Below are positions 42,113-50,920 of a DNA stretch of 64,000 nt, in pieces. A model generated the notes under the pieces. The model did no database searches and was not told the DNA's origin. It saw only the letters and a list, made by a program, of their open reading frames with translations. The position numbers and the translations under genes are program-made. Location of the stretch: positions 1 to 64,000 of the forward strand of contig NZ_JBEFNA010000001.1 of NCBI RefSeq assembly GCF_040199715.1, written 5' to 3'. Every line of letters starts with the position of its first letter. Within the stretch, counting starts at the first letter, position 1. This stretch comes from Fusobacterium sp. SYSU M8D902 (GTDB lineage: Bacteria; Fusobacteriota; Fusobacteriia; Fusobacteriales; Fusobacteriaceae).

Positions 42113-43477
42113 TTACACCTCTAAATCATCAAAAGAAACATCTTCAAAAGAGATATCGTCCTCTTCTTCCTTCTCCTCTTCTTTATTTTCTTCCATTAAA
42201 TATTGTTTATCCATAATTTTGATAAATGGAATATATATTAAAACTCCAATTACGAATAGTATTCCTTGTAAAATTGCTCCTCTTATTCCTGTTGTTAAGA
42301 ATCCAGAGAAGATAATTGGTGTTGTCCAAGGTAATTGAACACCATTTGTATATGGTACCAATCCAAAGAACATAGCATAGTAAGCTACGATAATATTGAA
42401 TGTAGGAACTATTATAAATGGAATTAACATCAATGGGTTTAACATCATTGGTAATCCATAGATAATTGGTTCATTAATTCCAAATATTCCTGGTAATAAT
42501 GATAAACTTCCTAAATTTCTTATTCTCTTACTTTTACATACAAATAACATTGCTACTATCAATGATAATGTACTTCCAGCTCCTCCAAATGTTGCAAACA
42601 TATCTTGGAATTGCCCTGTTATTATATTAGGTAGAGGTGCTCCTGTTTTGAAAGCCTCTAGGTTCTCAATAGATAAAACTCTTAATATTGGGTTATATAC
42701 AGCTCCAACTACACTTGAACCATTTATTCCAAAGAACCAGAATAGGTGTAAGAATATATATGAAATAACACAAGCTGGTAAAGTTGCTCCTATAGACACC
42801 AATGGTAACTGTAAAAACTTGTAAATAAATGTATGAATATCATTAAATTCTGTCATTTCAAATAGAGTTTTTATTATAAATACAACTATCATAACTATAG
42901 CTGAAGGGATTAAAGCCTCAAAAGATTTTGCTACTGTAGGTGGAACTCCCTCAGGCATTCTTATAATTATTCCTTTCTTTATTATCTTAGCAAATAGTTT
43001 TACTGATAATATAGCTGTAAACATACCAACGAAAACACCTTTTGATCCCATCCAACCTAATGGTATACCACTTACAGAATAAGTGATTGAAGATCCTTGA
43101 GGAACGAAAGATATAACAAATGGTGTTAAGATAAAGAATGATACTAGAGCTATTGCTGCAGAGTTTATTCCATTTACCTCCTCTTGACGTCCATAACTAT
43201 ATCCTATTCCTATAACTGCTAATATTGTCATTACATCAAATGTCGCTGATACTGGATGTGATAATTTATCTGCCCATCCCTCTCCAAAGAATCTTGCCCA
43301 AAACTCATTCCAACCTGGTATTGGAAAGTTAGCAACTAGAAGGAATAGAGATCCTACTATTAATAGTGGTGAAGAAACTAAGAATCCATCTCTAATAGAT
43401 ATTAGATACTTATCTCTTCCGATTTTTTCAGCCAACGGCATTAAAACTTTTTCCAAATTTCCCATTAATTTATTCAT
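42113..43477 (-). CDS. PTS lactose/cellobiose-type EIIC permease
   Basis: A 454-residue membrane protein of the CelB/ChbC family. Typical parts are AEKIGRDKYLISIRDGFLVS at the N-terminus, FFGINGSSVVGAVYNPILR and LLPGIFGINEPIIYGLPMML. About 35 residues after the last helix form an acidic tail (EENKEEEKEEEDDISFEDVS), which the family normally lacks. It overlaps the IIB gene by one base (TAATG). No IIA gene of this family is nearby, so IIA must come from elsewhere. Confidence 0.92.
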   Translation of the reverse strand: MNKLMGNLEKVLMPLAEKIGRDKYLISIRDGFLVSSPLLIVGSLFLLVANFPIPGWNEFWARFFGEGWADKLSHPVSATFDVMTILAVIGIGYSYGRQEEVNGINSAAIALVSFFILTPFVISFVPQGSSITYSVSGIPLGWMGSKGVFVGMFTAILSVKLFAKIIKKGIIIRMPEGVPPTVAKSFEALIPSAIVMIVVFIIKTLFEMTEFNDIHTFIYKFLQLPLVSIGATLPACVISYIFLHLFWFFGINGSSVVGAVYNPILRVLSIENLEAFKTGAPLPNIITGQFQDMFATFGGAGSTLSLIVAMLFVCKSKRIRNLGSLSLLPGIFGINEPIIYGLPMMLNPLMLIPFIIVPTFNIIVAYYAMFFGLVPYTNGVQLPWTTPIIFSGFLTTGIRGAILQGILFVIGVLIYIPFIKIMDKQYLMEENKEEEKEEEDDISFEDVSFDDLEV

Positions 43478-43794
43478 TATTTACCCCCTTTTAATACTCT
43501 GATTATCTCTTTTAATACTTTTTCTCCGTTCATAGCCCCATAATCAGCTGTATCTACTACCATTACTGGAGTTGGTGCATACTTCTCTTTCATATCTTCA
43601 AACATAAACTTTACTTGTGGTCCTAGTACTATGCAATCAGGTTTTTGTTCTGGTATTATTGTATGAGCCTGTGCATATGAATGAGCCTCTATCTCAATTG
43701 GTAAATTAAATTTCTCCACTACTTTATTCATTTTTGCAACTAATAAGCTAGTTGACATTCCTGCATAACAAAATAAATAAACTTTTTTCTTCAT
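43477..43794 (-). CDS. PTS lactose/cellobiose-type EIIB protein
   Basis: A 105-residue EIIB. The phosphocysteine is Cys9 in KVYLFCYAGMSTSLLVAKM, typical of the Lac/Chb IIB family. The start at 43794 is set by GGAGGAG five bases before ATG; a longer open frame upstream lacks a site. It is the first gene of the IIB-IIC-GrdB-like-dipeptidase operon. Confidence 0.92.
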   Translation of the reverse strand: MKKKVYLFCYAGMSTSLLVAKMNKVVEKFNLPIEIEAHSYAQAHTIIPEQKPDCIVLGPQVKFMFEDMKEKYAPTPVMVVDTADYGAMNGEKVLKEIIRVLKGGK

Positions 43795-43837
43795 AAATAC
43801 TCCTCCAACTTCATATATCATATATTTTTGTACCTAT

Positions 43838-43866
43838 AATATATATTACATTTCATTTTCTGTCAA
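43838..43866 (-). promoter_or_regulatory. Promoter of the PTS-dipeptidase operon
   Basis: Minus strand TTGACA (43861-43866) and TATATT (43838-43843) with a 17-base spacer, 44 bases before the IIB start. The -35 is perfect and overlaps a small TGTC-N6-GACA palindrome, a possible operator. Confidence 0.7.
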
Positions 43867-43930
43867 AACAGACATTTTTATTTCATTTTCGTTGATTTTA
43901 ATTGATATTTCAATGAAAATATGATATTAT
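43850..43930 (+). promoter_or_regulatory. Promoter of the Rep-like gene with short repeats
   Basis: Plus strand TTGATA (43902-43907) and TATTAT (43925-43930) are spaced by 17 bases. ATTTCATTTTC occurs at 43850-43860 and again at 43880-43890, exactly 30 bp apart, and an inverted relative (CAATGAAAAT) lies at 43911-43920 within the spacer. These may be operator half-sites or worn iterons. Confidence 0.5.
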
Positions 43931-43996
43931 TTACATATAACGAGAGTCTTTTTTTATCTTTTTCGTGTGTATTTTTTTTTAGGAGGTACTCAAAAA

Positions 43997-45133
43997 TTGC
44001 AAAATTCTTTTATACAACATCTTACTAAAAAGAATTTATCTAATTTTCAAATAAATTTTAATAAATTTTTAACAAAAAAGGACAAAGCTATTCTCCTTAT
44101 TTTTAAAAATAATAATTATAATCGTTACTCTGAAATCAGTAAAGAGATTTTTTTAGAGAAAAAAATATACTCTGACTATGAGGAGTTGGAAAAAAATATT
44201 TTTTACGATCTTTTAAAATTAAAAGAGAAAAATATTATCATCTCTTATGATGACAAACCAATTACATATATATCCATAATATCTTCATTCCATATTGACA
44301 AAAATATTATCTGTATAAATTTTTCTCAAGAGTTCTATAGCTCTTTTAACGAAAACTCTTTTTTTAACAAGTTAAATTTAAATTATCTGCTTGAATTTAA
44401 AGAGAGATACACACACTTACTTTATCAAAAATTTATTCTTGATAAACAAAATGAATATATTTTCGATATTGAAACTTTAAAAACACTATTCAATTTAAAC
44501 GATAAAAATTATACTAGATTTTATGATTTCGAAAAGAATGTTCTTCTTCCTATTATTGAGGATATCAATAGTAATTCAACACTAAAAATCGTCTATGAAA
44601 AGGTCAGAGCTTCTGATCATAAAAACTCCAAAATTTTAAAATTAAAATTTATTTGTACATTCAATTACGAAAACAACAAGATTATAAACTATTTATTAAA
44701 TATAATCAAAGATAGAATTGAAAATTTTGATCATGTCTATAATGAGATGAAAAAAATACTTGATATTGAAGGAAAACAGTATATAGAAGAGAGAATAAAC
44801 TATGCTATAAAAATAAATCCTAAAAATTTTGAAAGTTATCTTTTAAAACTTTTAACTTTAGATAACTATAAAAAAGAGATTGTACTATTTAAAAGAAGTG
44901 AAACTTTTACCTCACTTTTTGAACTACATAGCTCTGTTTTAAAAATGATAAAAGAGCTACACAACAGAAACATAATTATTAATTTTGAAATTTTCTCAAT
45001 TCAATTTCTATCAAAAATATTTTTTCTAACAAAAGATAAAGTTTTGCAATATCATGAAAAAAATTATAGTATCTACTTAGATTATAAAAAAGAGGGACCA
45101 TCAACTTTCTTGGTAAAACAACATCTTAATTAA
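43997..45133 (+). CDS. Rep_3-family (RepB-like) replication initiator protein
   Basis: A 378-residue protein whose first half fits plasmid Rep_3 initiators: a winged helix, then NLNYLLEFKERYTHLLYQKF, the second winged helix FDIETLKTLFNLNDKNYTRF, and YDFEKNVLLPIIEDINSNST. The second half (from about 215) is unrelated to the known Rep domains and unrecognised. The start is TTG, placed by AGGAGGT 9 bases upstream; the frame stays open to a GTG at 43967. It sits alone on the plus strand with no par genes, so it is either a plasmid remnant or a domesticated regulator. Confidence 0.7.
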   Translation: MQNSFIQHLTKKNLSNFQINFNKFLTKKDKAILLIFKNNNYNRYSEISKEIFLEKKIYSDYEELEKNIFYDLLKLKEKNIIISYDDKPITYISIISSFHIDKNIICINFSQEFYSSFNENSFFNKLNLNYLLEFKERYTHLLYQKFILDKQNEYIFDIETLKTLFNLNDKNYTRFYDFEKNVLLPIIEDINSNSTLKIVYEKVRASDHKNSKILKLKFICTFNYENNKIINYLLNIIKDRIENFDHVYNEMKKILDIEGKQYIEERINYAIKINPKNFESYLLKLLTLDNYKKEIVLFKRSETFTSLFELHSSVLKMIKELHNRNIIINFEIFSIQFLSKIFFLTKDKVLQYHEKNYSIYLDYKKEGPSTFLVKQHLN

Positions 45134-45141
45134 GATATTAT

Positions 45142-45165
45142 AAAAAGAGGGGTAACCCTCTTTTT
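45142..45165. terminator. Bidirectional terminator
   Basis: AAAAAGAGGG (45142-45151) pairs with CCCTCTTTTT (45156-45165) around a 4-base loop. It ends both the Rep-like gene and the converging small membrane protein gene. Confidence 0.88.
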
Positions 45166-45316
45166 ATAACAATCCTTGAGTATATTGATAATACAAATAT
45201 CCTGTGACACATAGAATAAATCCTATCTTAAATATCATACTTGTACTTTTGTACAGAATATAAAGTGTTGCTATACCAAGTATTATATATAGCATTATGT
45301 TGCTCGATATCTCCAT
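45164..45316 (-). CDS. Small membrane protein, 50 residues
   Basis: A 50-residue open frame beginning MEISSNIMLYIILGIATLYI, with two hydrophobic segments separated by a short basic loop, ending YQYTQGLL. AGAGG lies 6 bases before the ATG. It follows the M32 peptidase gene by 19 bases and its stop lies at the edge of a strong terminator, as expected of the last gene in an operon. No homologue is recognised. Confidence 0.6.
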   Translation of the reverse strand: MEISSNIMLYIILGIATLYILYKSTSMIFKIGFILCVTGYLYYQYTQGLL

Positions 45317-45335
45317 TTTTAACCTCTTTTCCTAT

Positions 45336-46826
45336 TTAGATATTATATATTTTACCATATTTCTCTTTTAAATACTCTATATAATATCTTGGATTTAACT
45401 CTTCCCCTGTGACATCCTTAATTATCTCTACAGTGCTTTTCAATTTTCCAAATCTATGTATCTTCTCTCCTAACCACTCTCTTATCTTATAAAGCTCTCC
45501 AGTTTCTAAGATTTCATCTACATTTAACTCTTTTTTCATAGTGTTATATATCTGAGCTGAATAAGCACTTCCTAGTGCATAAGAGGGAAAATATCCAATA
45601 AGTCCTGCTGCCCAGTGTACATCTTGCATTACTCCATCGCTATCAGTTTCTGGTGCCACTCCTAAATACTCTTTCATCTTTTCATTCCAAATCTGTGGTA
45701 GATTCTCAACATTTATCTCTCCAGATATAATTCCTTTTTCAATCTCATATCTCACCATAATATGTAATGAATAAGTTAGTTCATCTGCATCTACCCTTAT
45801 AAGAGAACTCTCTACTGAATTTATCTCCTCATAAAACTCCTCTAATGATATTCTCTCTAAAAATGAGTATTCCTCTCTCATTCTCTTATATAACCCTTTC
45901 CAAAAATGAATATCTCTACCGATAATATTCTCATAAAATCTTGATTGTGATTCATGTATTCCCATAGAACCACCACTTGCTAAAATAGTTCCCTGCAACT
46001 CATCTCCAATCTGTTGCTCATAGATACCGTGTCCAGATTCATGTATAGTACTAAATATTGCTGATATAGGATTATCCTCTATATATTTAGTTGTAAATCT
46101 CACATCATTTTTATTTATATTCATAGTAAATGGATGTTCACTCTCTGCCATTACTCCTCTTTCAAAATCAAAACCAATATATTTACTAATAAATCTATTG
46201 AACTCTCTTTGCTTATTTACATCTACTTTTTCTAAAAGTTTCTTATTCTTTCTCTCTTTTTCTTGAATTTTTTCCAGTAGAGGAACTATCTCACTCTTTA
46301 ACAATGTAAAAAACTCATCTAATTTCTCAGTAGTCATTCCTTTTTCATAGTCATTTAAAAGAACATCATATAGATTTTTCTCATCTTTCTTATGGTAATT
46401 AGCAAATTTTATTGTATAATCAAAGATTTTTTCCAAATTCTCTTTATATTTTCCATAGTTATTTTCACTCTTAGCCTCTTCCCATACTCCTTGAGTTTTA
46501 GCAACTAACTCTGAATACTCTTGATACTCTTTAGGAGGAATTTTTTTCATTTTCTCTATTGTTTCACTTAATTCCTCAATCTCTTTTCTCTCTATCTCAT
46601 TTAGTTTTTCACTATTCTCTTTTAAAAACTCTACACACTCTTGGAACTCTTTAGATGTTGTAATCTCATACTCTTTCATACTTAGATTTCCTATTATCTC
46701 TGCTATATAATCCATTCCTTTTTTGGGTGTATTAGTCTCCAAATCCCATTGAAGTACCTCTAAAGCTCCCTCTATTATCTTTTTCTCTTTAATTTTCTCT
46801 CTAAATAGTAGTAATTTTTCTTCCAT
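45336..46826 (-). CDS. M32 metallocarboxypeptidase (thermostable carboxypeptidase 1 family)
   Basis: A 496-residue cytoplasmic enzyme. The zinc motif HESGH is in IFSTIHESGHGIYEQQIG near residue 262, followed by GIHESQSRFYENIIGR and DADELTYSLHIMVRYEIE, which are family signatures. It removes C-terminal residues from peptides. It follows the nuclease gene by 18 bases and precedes the 50-residue membrane protein. It fits the peptide-fermenting life style suggested by the other peptidases here. Confidence 0.95.
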   Translation of the reverse strand: MEEKLLLFREKIKEKKIIEGALEVLQWDLETNTPKKGMDYIAEIIGNLSMKEYEITTSKEFQECVEFLKENSEKLNEIERKEIEELSETIEKMKKIPPKEYQEYSELVAKTQGVWEEAKSENNYGKYKENLEKIFDYTIKFANYHKKDEKNLYDVLLNDYEKGMTTEKLDEFFTLLKSEIVPLLEKIQEKERKNKKLLEKVDVNKQREFNRFISKYIGFDFERGVMAESEHPFTMNINKNDVRFTTKYIEDNPISAIFSTIHESGHGIYEQQIGDELQGTILASGGSMGIHESQSRFYENIIGRDIHFWKGLYKRMREEYSFLERISLEEFYEEINSVESSLIRVDADELTYSLHIMVRYEIEKGIISGEINVENLPQIWNEKMKEYLGVAPETDSDGVMQDVHWAAGLIGYFPSYALGSAYSAQIYNTMKKELNVDEILETGELYKIREWLGEKIHRFGKLKSTVEIIKDVTGEELNPRYYIEYLKEKYGKIYNI

Positions 46827-46844
46827 TCTATCACCTCTAAACTA

Positions 46845-47315
46845 TTAGTTATTTCTTGGATTTTTCAATCTAAACTCTCTTGGATTTTGAGGATTACTCT
46901 GCTTCCACAAACCTAATTTCTCTTGTTTTGCTTTTTCATAAGCTTTTCTATAAGCTTTTTCATTTCTTGCATGATATTTATAGAACCAAGCATTTCCTGT
47001 CTCTAGCATCACTAAATTTATCTGCTTACCATTGCAGTAAACTTTAGCAACCTTTCTTTTATACTTATCTTCATACAAAACTTTTAATTTTACTTTTTTA
47101 TGTAAAATCAAACTCTCTAAATATTTTTTACTCTCTGCTCCATAGCTTTGCTTTAATTCTGGAGCATCTATCCCATACATTCTAACTCTTACTCTCTTTC
47201 CATAGCTACTCATAACAAAACTATCTCCATCTGATACCTTTACCACATAGCCATTCATTGAAAAAGCAAAGATAGATATTAACAGTGTAAAAAATATAAC
47301 TAAAATTTTTCTCAT
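46845..47315 (-). CDS. Secreted thermonuclease-like nuclease (SNase family)
   Basis: A 156-residue protein: signal peptide (IFFTLLISIFAFS), then a staphylococcal-nuclease domain with VSDGDSFVM, the catalytic Arg in RVRMYGIDAPELKQSYG, and DKYKRKVAKVYCNGKQINLV. It should cut DNA and RNA with calcium in the periplasm or outside. The ATG at 47313-47315 follows GGGAG by 6 bases and is preferred over a TTG two codons upstream. Confidence 0.92.
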   Translation of the reverse strand: MRKILVIFFTLLISIFAFSMNGYVVKVSDGDSFVMSSYGKRVRVRMYGIDAPELKQSYGAESKKYLESLILHKKVKLKVLYEDKYKRKVAKVYCNGKQINLVMLETGNAWFYKYHARNEKAYRKAYEKAKQEKLGLWKQSNPQNPREFRLKNPRNN

Positions 47316-47367
47316 ACTCAACTCCCTTCATATGTATTATATCATATACAAAAATATATGGCATAAA

Positions 47368-47408
47368 AAAAAGATTAATTCCTATTCTAAGATAAGAATT
47401 AATCTTTT
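47368..47408 (-). terminator. Terminator of aphA
   Basis: AAAAGATTAATTC and GAATTAATCTTTT form a perfect 13-bp stem just after the aphA stop, with T-rich sequence on the minus strand. Confidence 0.85.
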
Positions 47409-47420
47409 ATTATTTTATCT

Positions 47421-48155
47421 TTACCAAGCAGAATTAATAACTACTTCCTCTCCATATCCTCCATTTAGATTTTGTGGGTTAGTTGAAGAATATGATCTTT
47501 GAACTCTTATTCCTCTTATTCCTGCTTCTTTTGCTGCTAAAATATCTTCATCAGAATCTCCATAGTGTAATTTAGAACCAACTTTTTTCATATAATAAGT
47601 TTTATCATATTTAAATCCATCTCTTGGAGTAGATGAAGTATACCAAATAGGTGTTGTTGCTGGTAGATTAAAATATTTTTGTAATACTTTTGCTGTTCCA
47701 TTTACTATTCCATTTTTCTCATTTGAATGAGGATTTCTTCCAGTTATAAATACAACTTTATCTCCTCTTTCCATATGCATCTTAATTATATCTTTTGCAG
47801 ATTTTTTAGGAATAGAGTGTTTATCCTCCTGTTCAGAAACATAATCCCAAAACTTCTGATTGTGCAATACTTCATCAGGAGTTTCTCCCCAACCTAACTC
47901 TTTACCAAATGTAAAACCATAGTGAAAATATTCACTTGAAAATAATACTGTATCATCTATATCAAAAGTTACTGTCATAGGTGGCAGATCTTTTAAACTC
48001 TCTTTAATATCATTAACAGATACAAAATTAACAGCTACCTGTGTTGCAGCATTTGTATAAAATCCTTCATGTGTATACGGTACTTTTGGCCCTTTTGCAT
48101 ATGTAAATGAACTAACTAAAACTAATCCTGCTATCAATAACTTAAATTGTTTCAT
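47421..48155 (-). CDS. aphA: Class B acid phosphatase
   Basis: A 244-residue periplasmic HAD enzyme: signal peptide (residues 1-20), then TVTFDIDDTVLFSS with nucleophile Asp65 and Asp67, FITGRNPHS in the middle, and LHYGDSDEDILAAKEAGIRG for the metal-binding Asp residues. The C-terminus NLNGGYGEEVVINSAW is characteristic of AphA. It frees phosphate from nucleotides and other phosphomonoesters in the periplasm. It is a single gene with its own terminator. Confidence 0.93.
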   Translation of the reverse strand: MKQFKLLIAGLVLVSSFTYAKGPKVPYTHEGFYTNAATQVAVNFVSVNDIKESLKDLPPMTVTFDIDDTVLFSSEYFHYGFTFGKELGWGETPDEVLHNQKFWDYVSEQEDKHSIPKKSAKDIIKMHMERGDKVVFITGRNPHSNEKNGIVNGTAKVLQKYFNLPATTPIWYTSSTPRDGFKYDKTYYMKKVGSKLHYGDSDEDILAAKEAGIRGIRVQRSYSSTNPQNLNGGYGEEVVINSAW

Positions 48156-48313
48156 AATTTTTGCCTCCTTGTTTTTTTATCCCTTTATTAAAATAAGTAA
48201 TTCTTATTACTTTTGCATTATACTATTATTTTTTAATTTTTGCAATAAAAATGTTTTAATTTTAAAAATATAGTTTTATTACAACTCATAAAGTACGCTA
48301 TAATTCAAAAAAA

Positions 48314-48345
48314 GAGAGAAAATATATTTTAAATTTTCTCCCTTT
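48314..48345 (-). terminator. Terminator of the glycerate operon
   Basis: An 8-bp stem, GAGAAAAT (48316-48323) with ATTTTCTC (48333-48340), is followed on the minus strand by CTCTTTTTTT. It lies just after the glycerate kinase stop. Confidence 0.65.
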
Positions 48346-48357
48346 TCTATCTCTATC

Positions 48358-49494
48358 TTATTTTGTATAACACTTTACCATTCTAGCAATACTCTCACTC
48401 ATATATTGTAGATTTTCTTTTCCATTTGATATAGCTTTTTCTAGGCTCTCTACTCTTGGTAAAATTGAAAATATAGCAGTAAAACCATATTCATATAGCA
48501 CATCTATATCTTTACCTACATTTCCAGCTAGAGCTATTACAGGGATACCATATTTTTTAGCTGTCATAGCTACCCCGTATGGAGTCTTCCCAAATCTAGT
48601 CTGAGCATCTATACTTCCCTCACCTGTTATTACCAAGTCTGCCCCTTGCATCTTTTCCTCTAACTTACTATACTCTATCACTATCTCAATTCCCTTTTTT
48701 AATTCGGCTGATAAGAATGCCATAAGTCCTGCTCCTAATCCTCCTGCTGCTCCAGCACCTGGGATATTTTCTACATCTTTTCCTACATCTCTTCTTATAA
48801 TTTCAGCATAGTGTTTTAAGTTTTTATCCAATAGTTCTCTTTGTTCCTCATTAGCTCCCTTTTGTTTTCCAAAAATGTGTGAAGCTCCACTAACTCCTGT
48901 CAATGGATTTTGAACATCACAAGCTACTATAATCTTAGTTTTCTCCAATCTTTTATCTAAGTTTGATAGATCTATTTTGCATAGGTTTGATAATTGACCA
49001 CCACCAAATCCAATCTCTTTTCCACAACTATCTAATAATTTCCCTCCTAGAGCTTGTATCATTCCAGCTCCACCATCATTAGTAGCACTTCCACCTATCC
49101 CTATAAGAATCGTTTCAACATTTTTATCCAAAGCTGCTTTAATAAGCTCTCCAGTACCATAAGTTGTAGTTACTGTGGCATCTCTTTTCTCCTTAGGAAC
49201 AAGCTCCAATCCACTTGCAGCAGCCATCTCTAATATAGCTGTCTTTCCATCTCCCAATATTCCAAATCTTGCTTCTACACTCTCTCCTAATGGTCCTAAA
49301 ACTCTTTGTGTATAGAACTCTCCACCTGTTGCATCTACCAATGATTGTGTAGTTCCCTCTCCTCCATCTGCCATTGGAACTGAGATACACTCTAAATCTA
49401 GAATAATTTTTTTCATTCCTCTCTCTATCACTTCACAAGCTTCCTTTGCAGTCATACTCTCTTTAAATGAATCTGGTGCTAATATTATCTTCAT
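48358..49494 (-). CDS. Glycerate kinase
   Basis: A 378-residue kinase of the GlxK/GarK family. Diagnostic segments are KIILAPDSFKESMTAKEACE and MADGGEGTTQSLVDATGGE at the N-terminus, GIGGSATNDGGAGMIQALGG near residue 124 and LVITGEGSIDAQTRFGK near residue 290. It phosphorylates D-glycerate to 2-phosphoglycerate. With the GntP permease 29 bases upstream it forms a route from imported glycerate or a related acid to glycolysis. Confidence 0.96.
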   Translation of the reverse strand: MKIILAPDSFKESMTAKEACEVIERGMKKIILDLECISVPMADGGEGTTQSLVDATGGEFYTQRVLGPLGESVEARFGILGDGKTAILEMAAASGLELVPKEKRDATVTTTYGTGELIKAALDKNVETILIGIGGSATNDGGAGMIQALGGKLLDSCGKEIGFGGGQLSNLCKIDLSNLDKRLEKTKIIVACDVQNPLTGVSGASHIFGKQKGANEEQRELLDKNLKHYAEIIRRDVGKDVENIPGAGAAGGLGAGLMAFLSAELKKGIEIVIEYSKLEEKMQGADLVITGEGSIDAQTRFGKTPYGVAMTAKKYGIPVIALAGNVGKDIDVLYEYGFTAIFSILPRVESLEKAISNGKENLQYMSESIARMVKCYTK

Positions 49495-49523
49495 TTTTCA
49501 CTCTCCAAACAACTTATTACTCT

Positions 49524-50780
49524 CTAAAATAAAACTCCATAGATAATTGTTGATACACAAGCTAGTACCAATCCAATTAAAGATTCAAATGGAATTAATG
49601 CTAATCTCTCTTTCATATCCATATTTACACTACCACCTGTTGCATGGAAAAAACTTCCATGAGGTAGATGATCTAAAACTGTTGCCCCTGAATGTATCAT
49701 TGCTGCTGCATTAACTGGTTGGATACCTAAACTCAATATAGTTGGTCCAAAAACTTGACTGGCAACTGCTGTCCCTGAAGTTGTAGAAGCTGTAGCTGCA
49801 CACATTAATATTCCTGAGAATGGTGCTAATAAGTAAGCTGGTGCTCCTGTTGCTGTCAGTAGAGTTGTCAATGCATCTTTTAATCCAGAGTTAGCAATAA
49901 TTCCTGAAAGAGTACCTGTCCCTAATAATAGTATAGCTACACCTACCATTTTTCCCAAACCAAAAACACAATATTGGTTGAAATTTCTTACTTTTCCCAT
50001 AGCTAGACAACCAATAAATCCTCCTACTGGTAAAGCTATCAACGGATCTATTGTAATTCCTGCTAATGGTCTTAATGCCAATATAGCTATTGCTACTATT
50101 GGTCCTAAAATTGCAGCAAAAAAGTTTGGTCCGCTCTCCTCTTTTCTATCTCCTAAATCTCCCTCACTTATCTGACTTCCTCTTTTTGAAATCAATTTAG
50201 CTACAACTATACTTGCAACTACACCAAAAATTGCTGGTATCAATCCTGCCATCATCACAGATGTCAAAGGAACCTTAAAAGCTTCTGCTGCTGCTATTGC
50301 ATTTGGATTTGGTGACATAATATTTCCTGCTTTTCCTCCACCTATCATAGCAAGTAAAGCTCCTGTTCTTGAGATTCCTGTTTTCTTAGCTATTGCCATT
50401 GCAATTGGAGCTACTGTTATTACTGACACATCAATAAATACTCCTACCATAGTCAATATCATTGTAGATAAAACAATTGCTATTATTGCCTTTGACTCTC
50501 CTAATTTATCTATTATTGTCTCTGCAATCTTACTAGCTGCCCCTGTTTCGATAAGTACACCTGCTAGTACTCCTGCAGTTATTATTCTCAAAATTGCTGG
50601 TATCATTCCCTGTGCTCCTGATATCATCAAAGATACAGTCTGCCCTATATTTGCTCCTCCTACAAGTCCCCCTATAATAGACCCTAATATTAGAGAGTAT
50701 GCTGGATTTACTTTTTTAATTATCAATACTATTGCTACTACTAACCCTATAATCGCACCTAAAGCTGATACTGTTACCAT
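49524..50780 (-). CDS. GntP-family organic acid permease
   Basis: A 418-residue membrane protein of the gluconate:H+ symporter family. Seen are LIIKKVNPAYSLILGSIIGG at the N-terminus, MIGGGKAGNIMSPNPNAIAA near residue 145 and SSTTSGTAVASQVFGPTILS-like sequence near residue 330. Many helices alternate with Gly-rich loops. Pairing with glycerate kinase and a CdaR-type regulator suggests glycerate or a sugar acid as substrate. Confidence 0.93.
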   Translation of the reverse strand: MVTVSALGAIIGLVVAIVLIIKKVNPAYSLILGSIIGGLVGGANIGQTVSLMISGAQGMIPAILRIITAGVLAGVLIETGAASKIAETIIDKLGESKAIIAIVLSTMILTMVGVFIDVSVITVAPIAMAIAKKTGISRTGALLAMIGGGKAGNIMSPNPNAIAAAEAFKVPLTSVMMAGLIPAIFGVVASIVVAKLISKRGSQISEGDLGDRKEESGPNFFAAILGPIVAIAILALRPLAGITIDPLIALPVGGFIGCLAMGKVRNFNQYCVFGLGKMVGVAILLLGTGTLSGIIANSGLKDALTTLLTATGAPAYLLAPFSGILMCAATASTTSGTAVASQVFGPTILSLGIQPVNAAAMIHSGATVLDHLPHGSFFHATGGSVNMDMKERLALIPFESLIGLVLACVSTIIYGVLF

Positions 50781-50920
50781 ATTCTTCCTCCTATTTTAAT
50801 ATATTTTTTTTATTTTTAATACATATATATCTATATTACAATATATATAGTTTTTTAACAATAGTATGTACACTAAATTTATAGTGATATTCTAGGTATT
50901 TTTTTAGTATAGCAACCAAT

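Noticed and set aside
43850-43930. Repeats near the Rep-like gene as a replication origin with iterons
   Set aside because: Only two direct copies and one partial inverted copy, no DnaA box (TTATNCACA) and no GC/AT-rich unwinding pattern beyond the general AT bias; kept only as possible operators.
45164-48155. Peptidase-nuclease-phosphatase run considered as a defence or DNA-scavenging island
   Set aside because: The genes are common housekeeping or periplasmic enzymes; aphA has its own terminator, and no defence hallmark is present.
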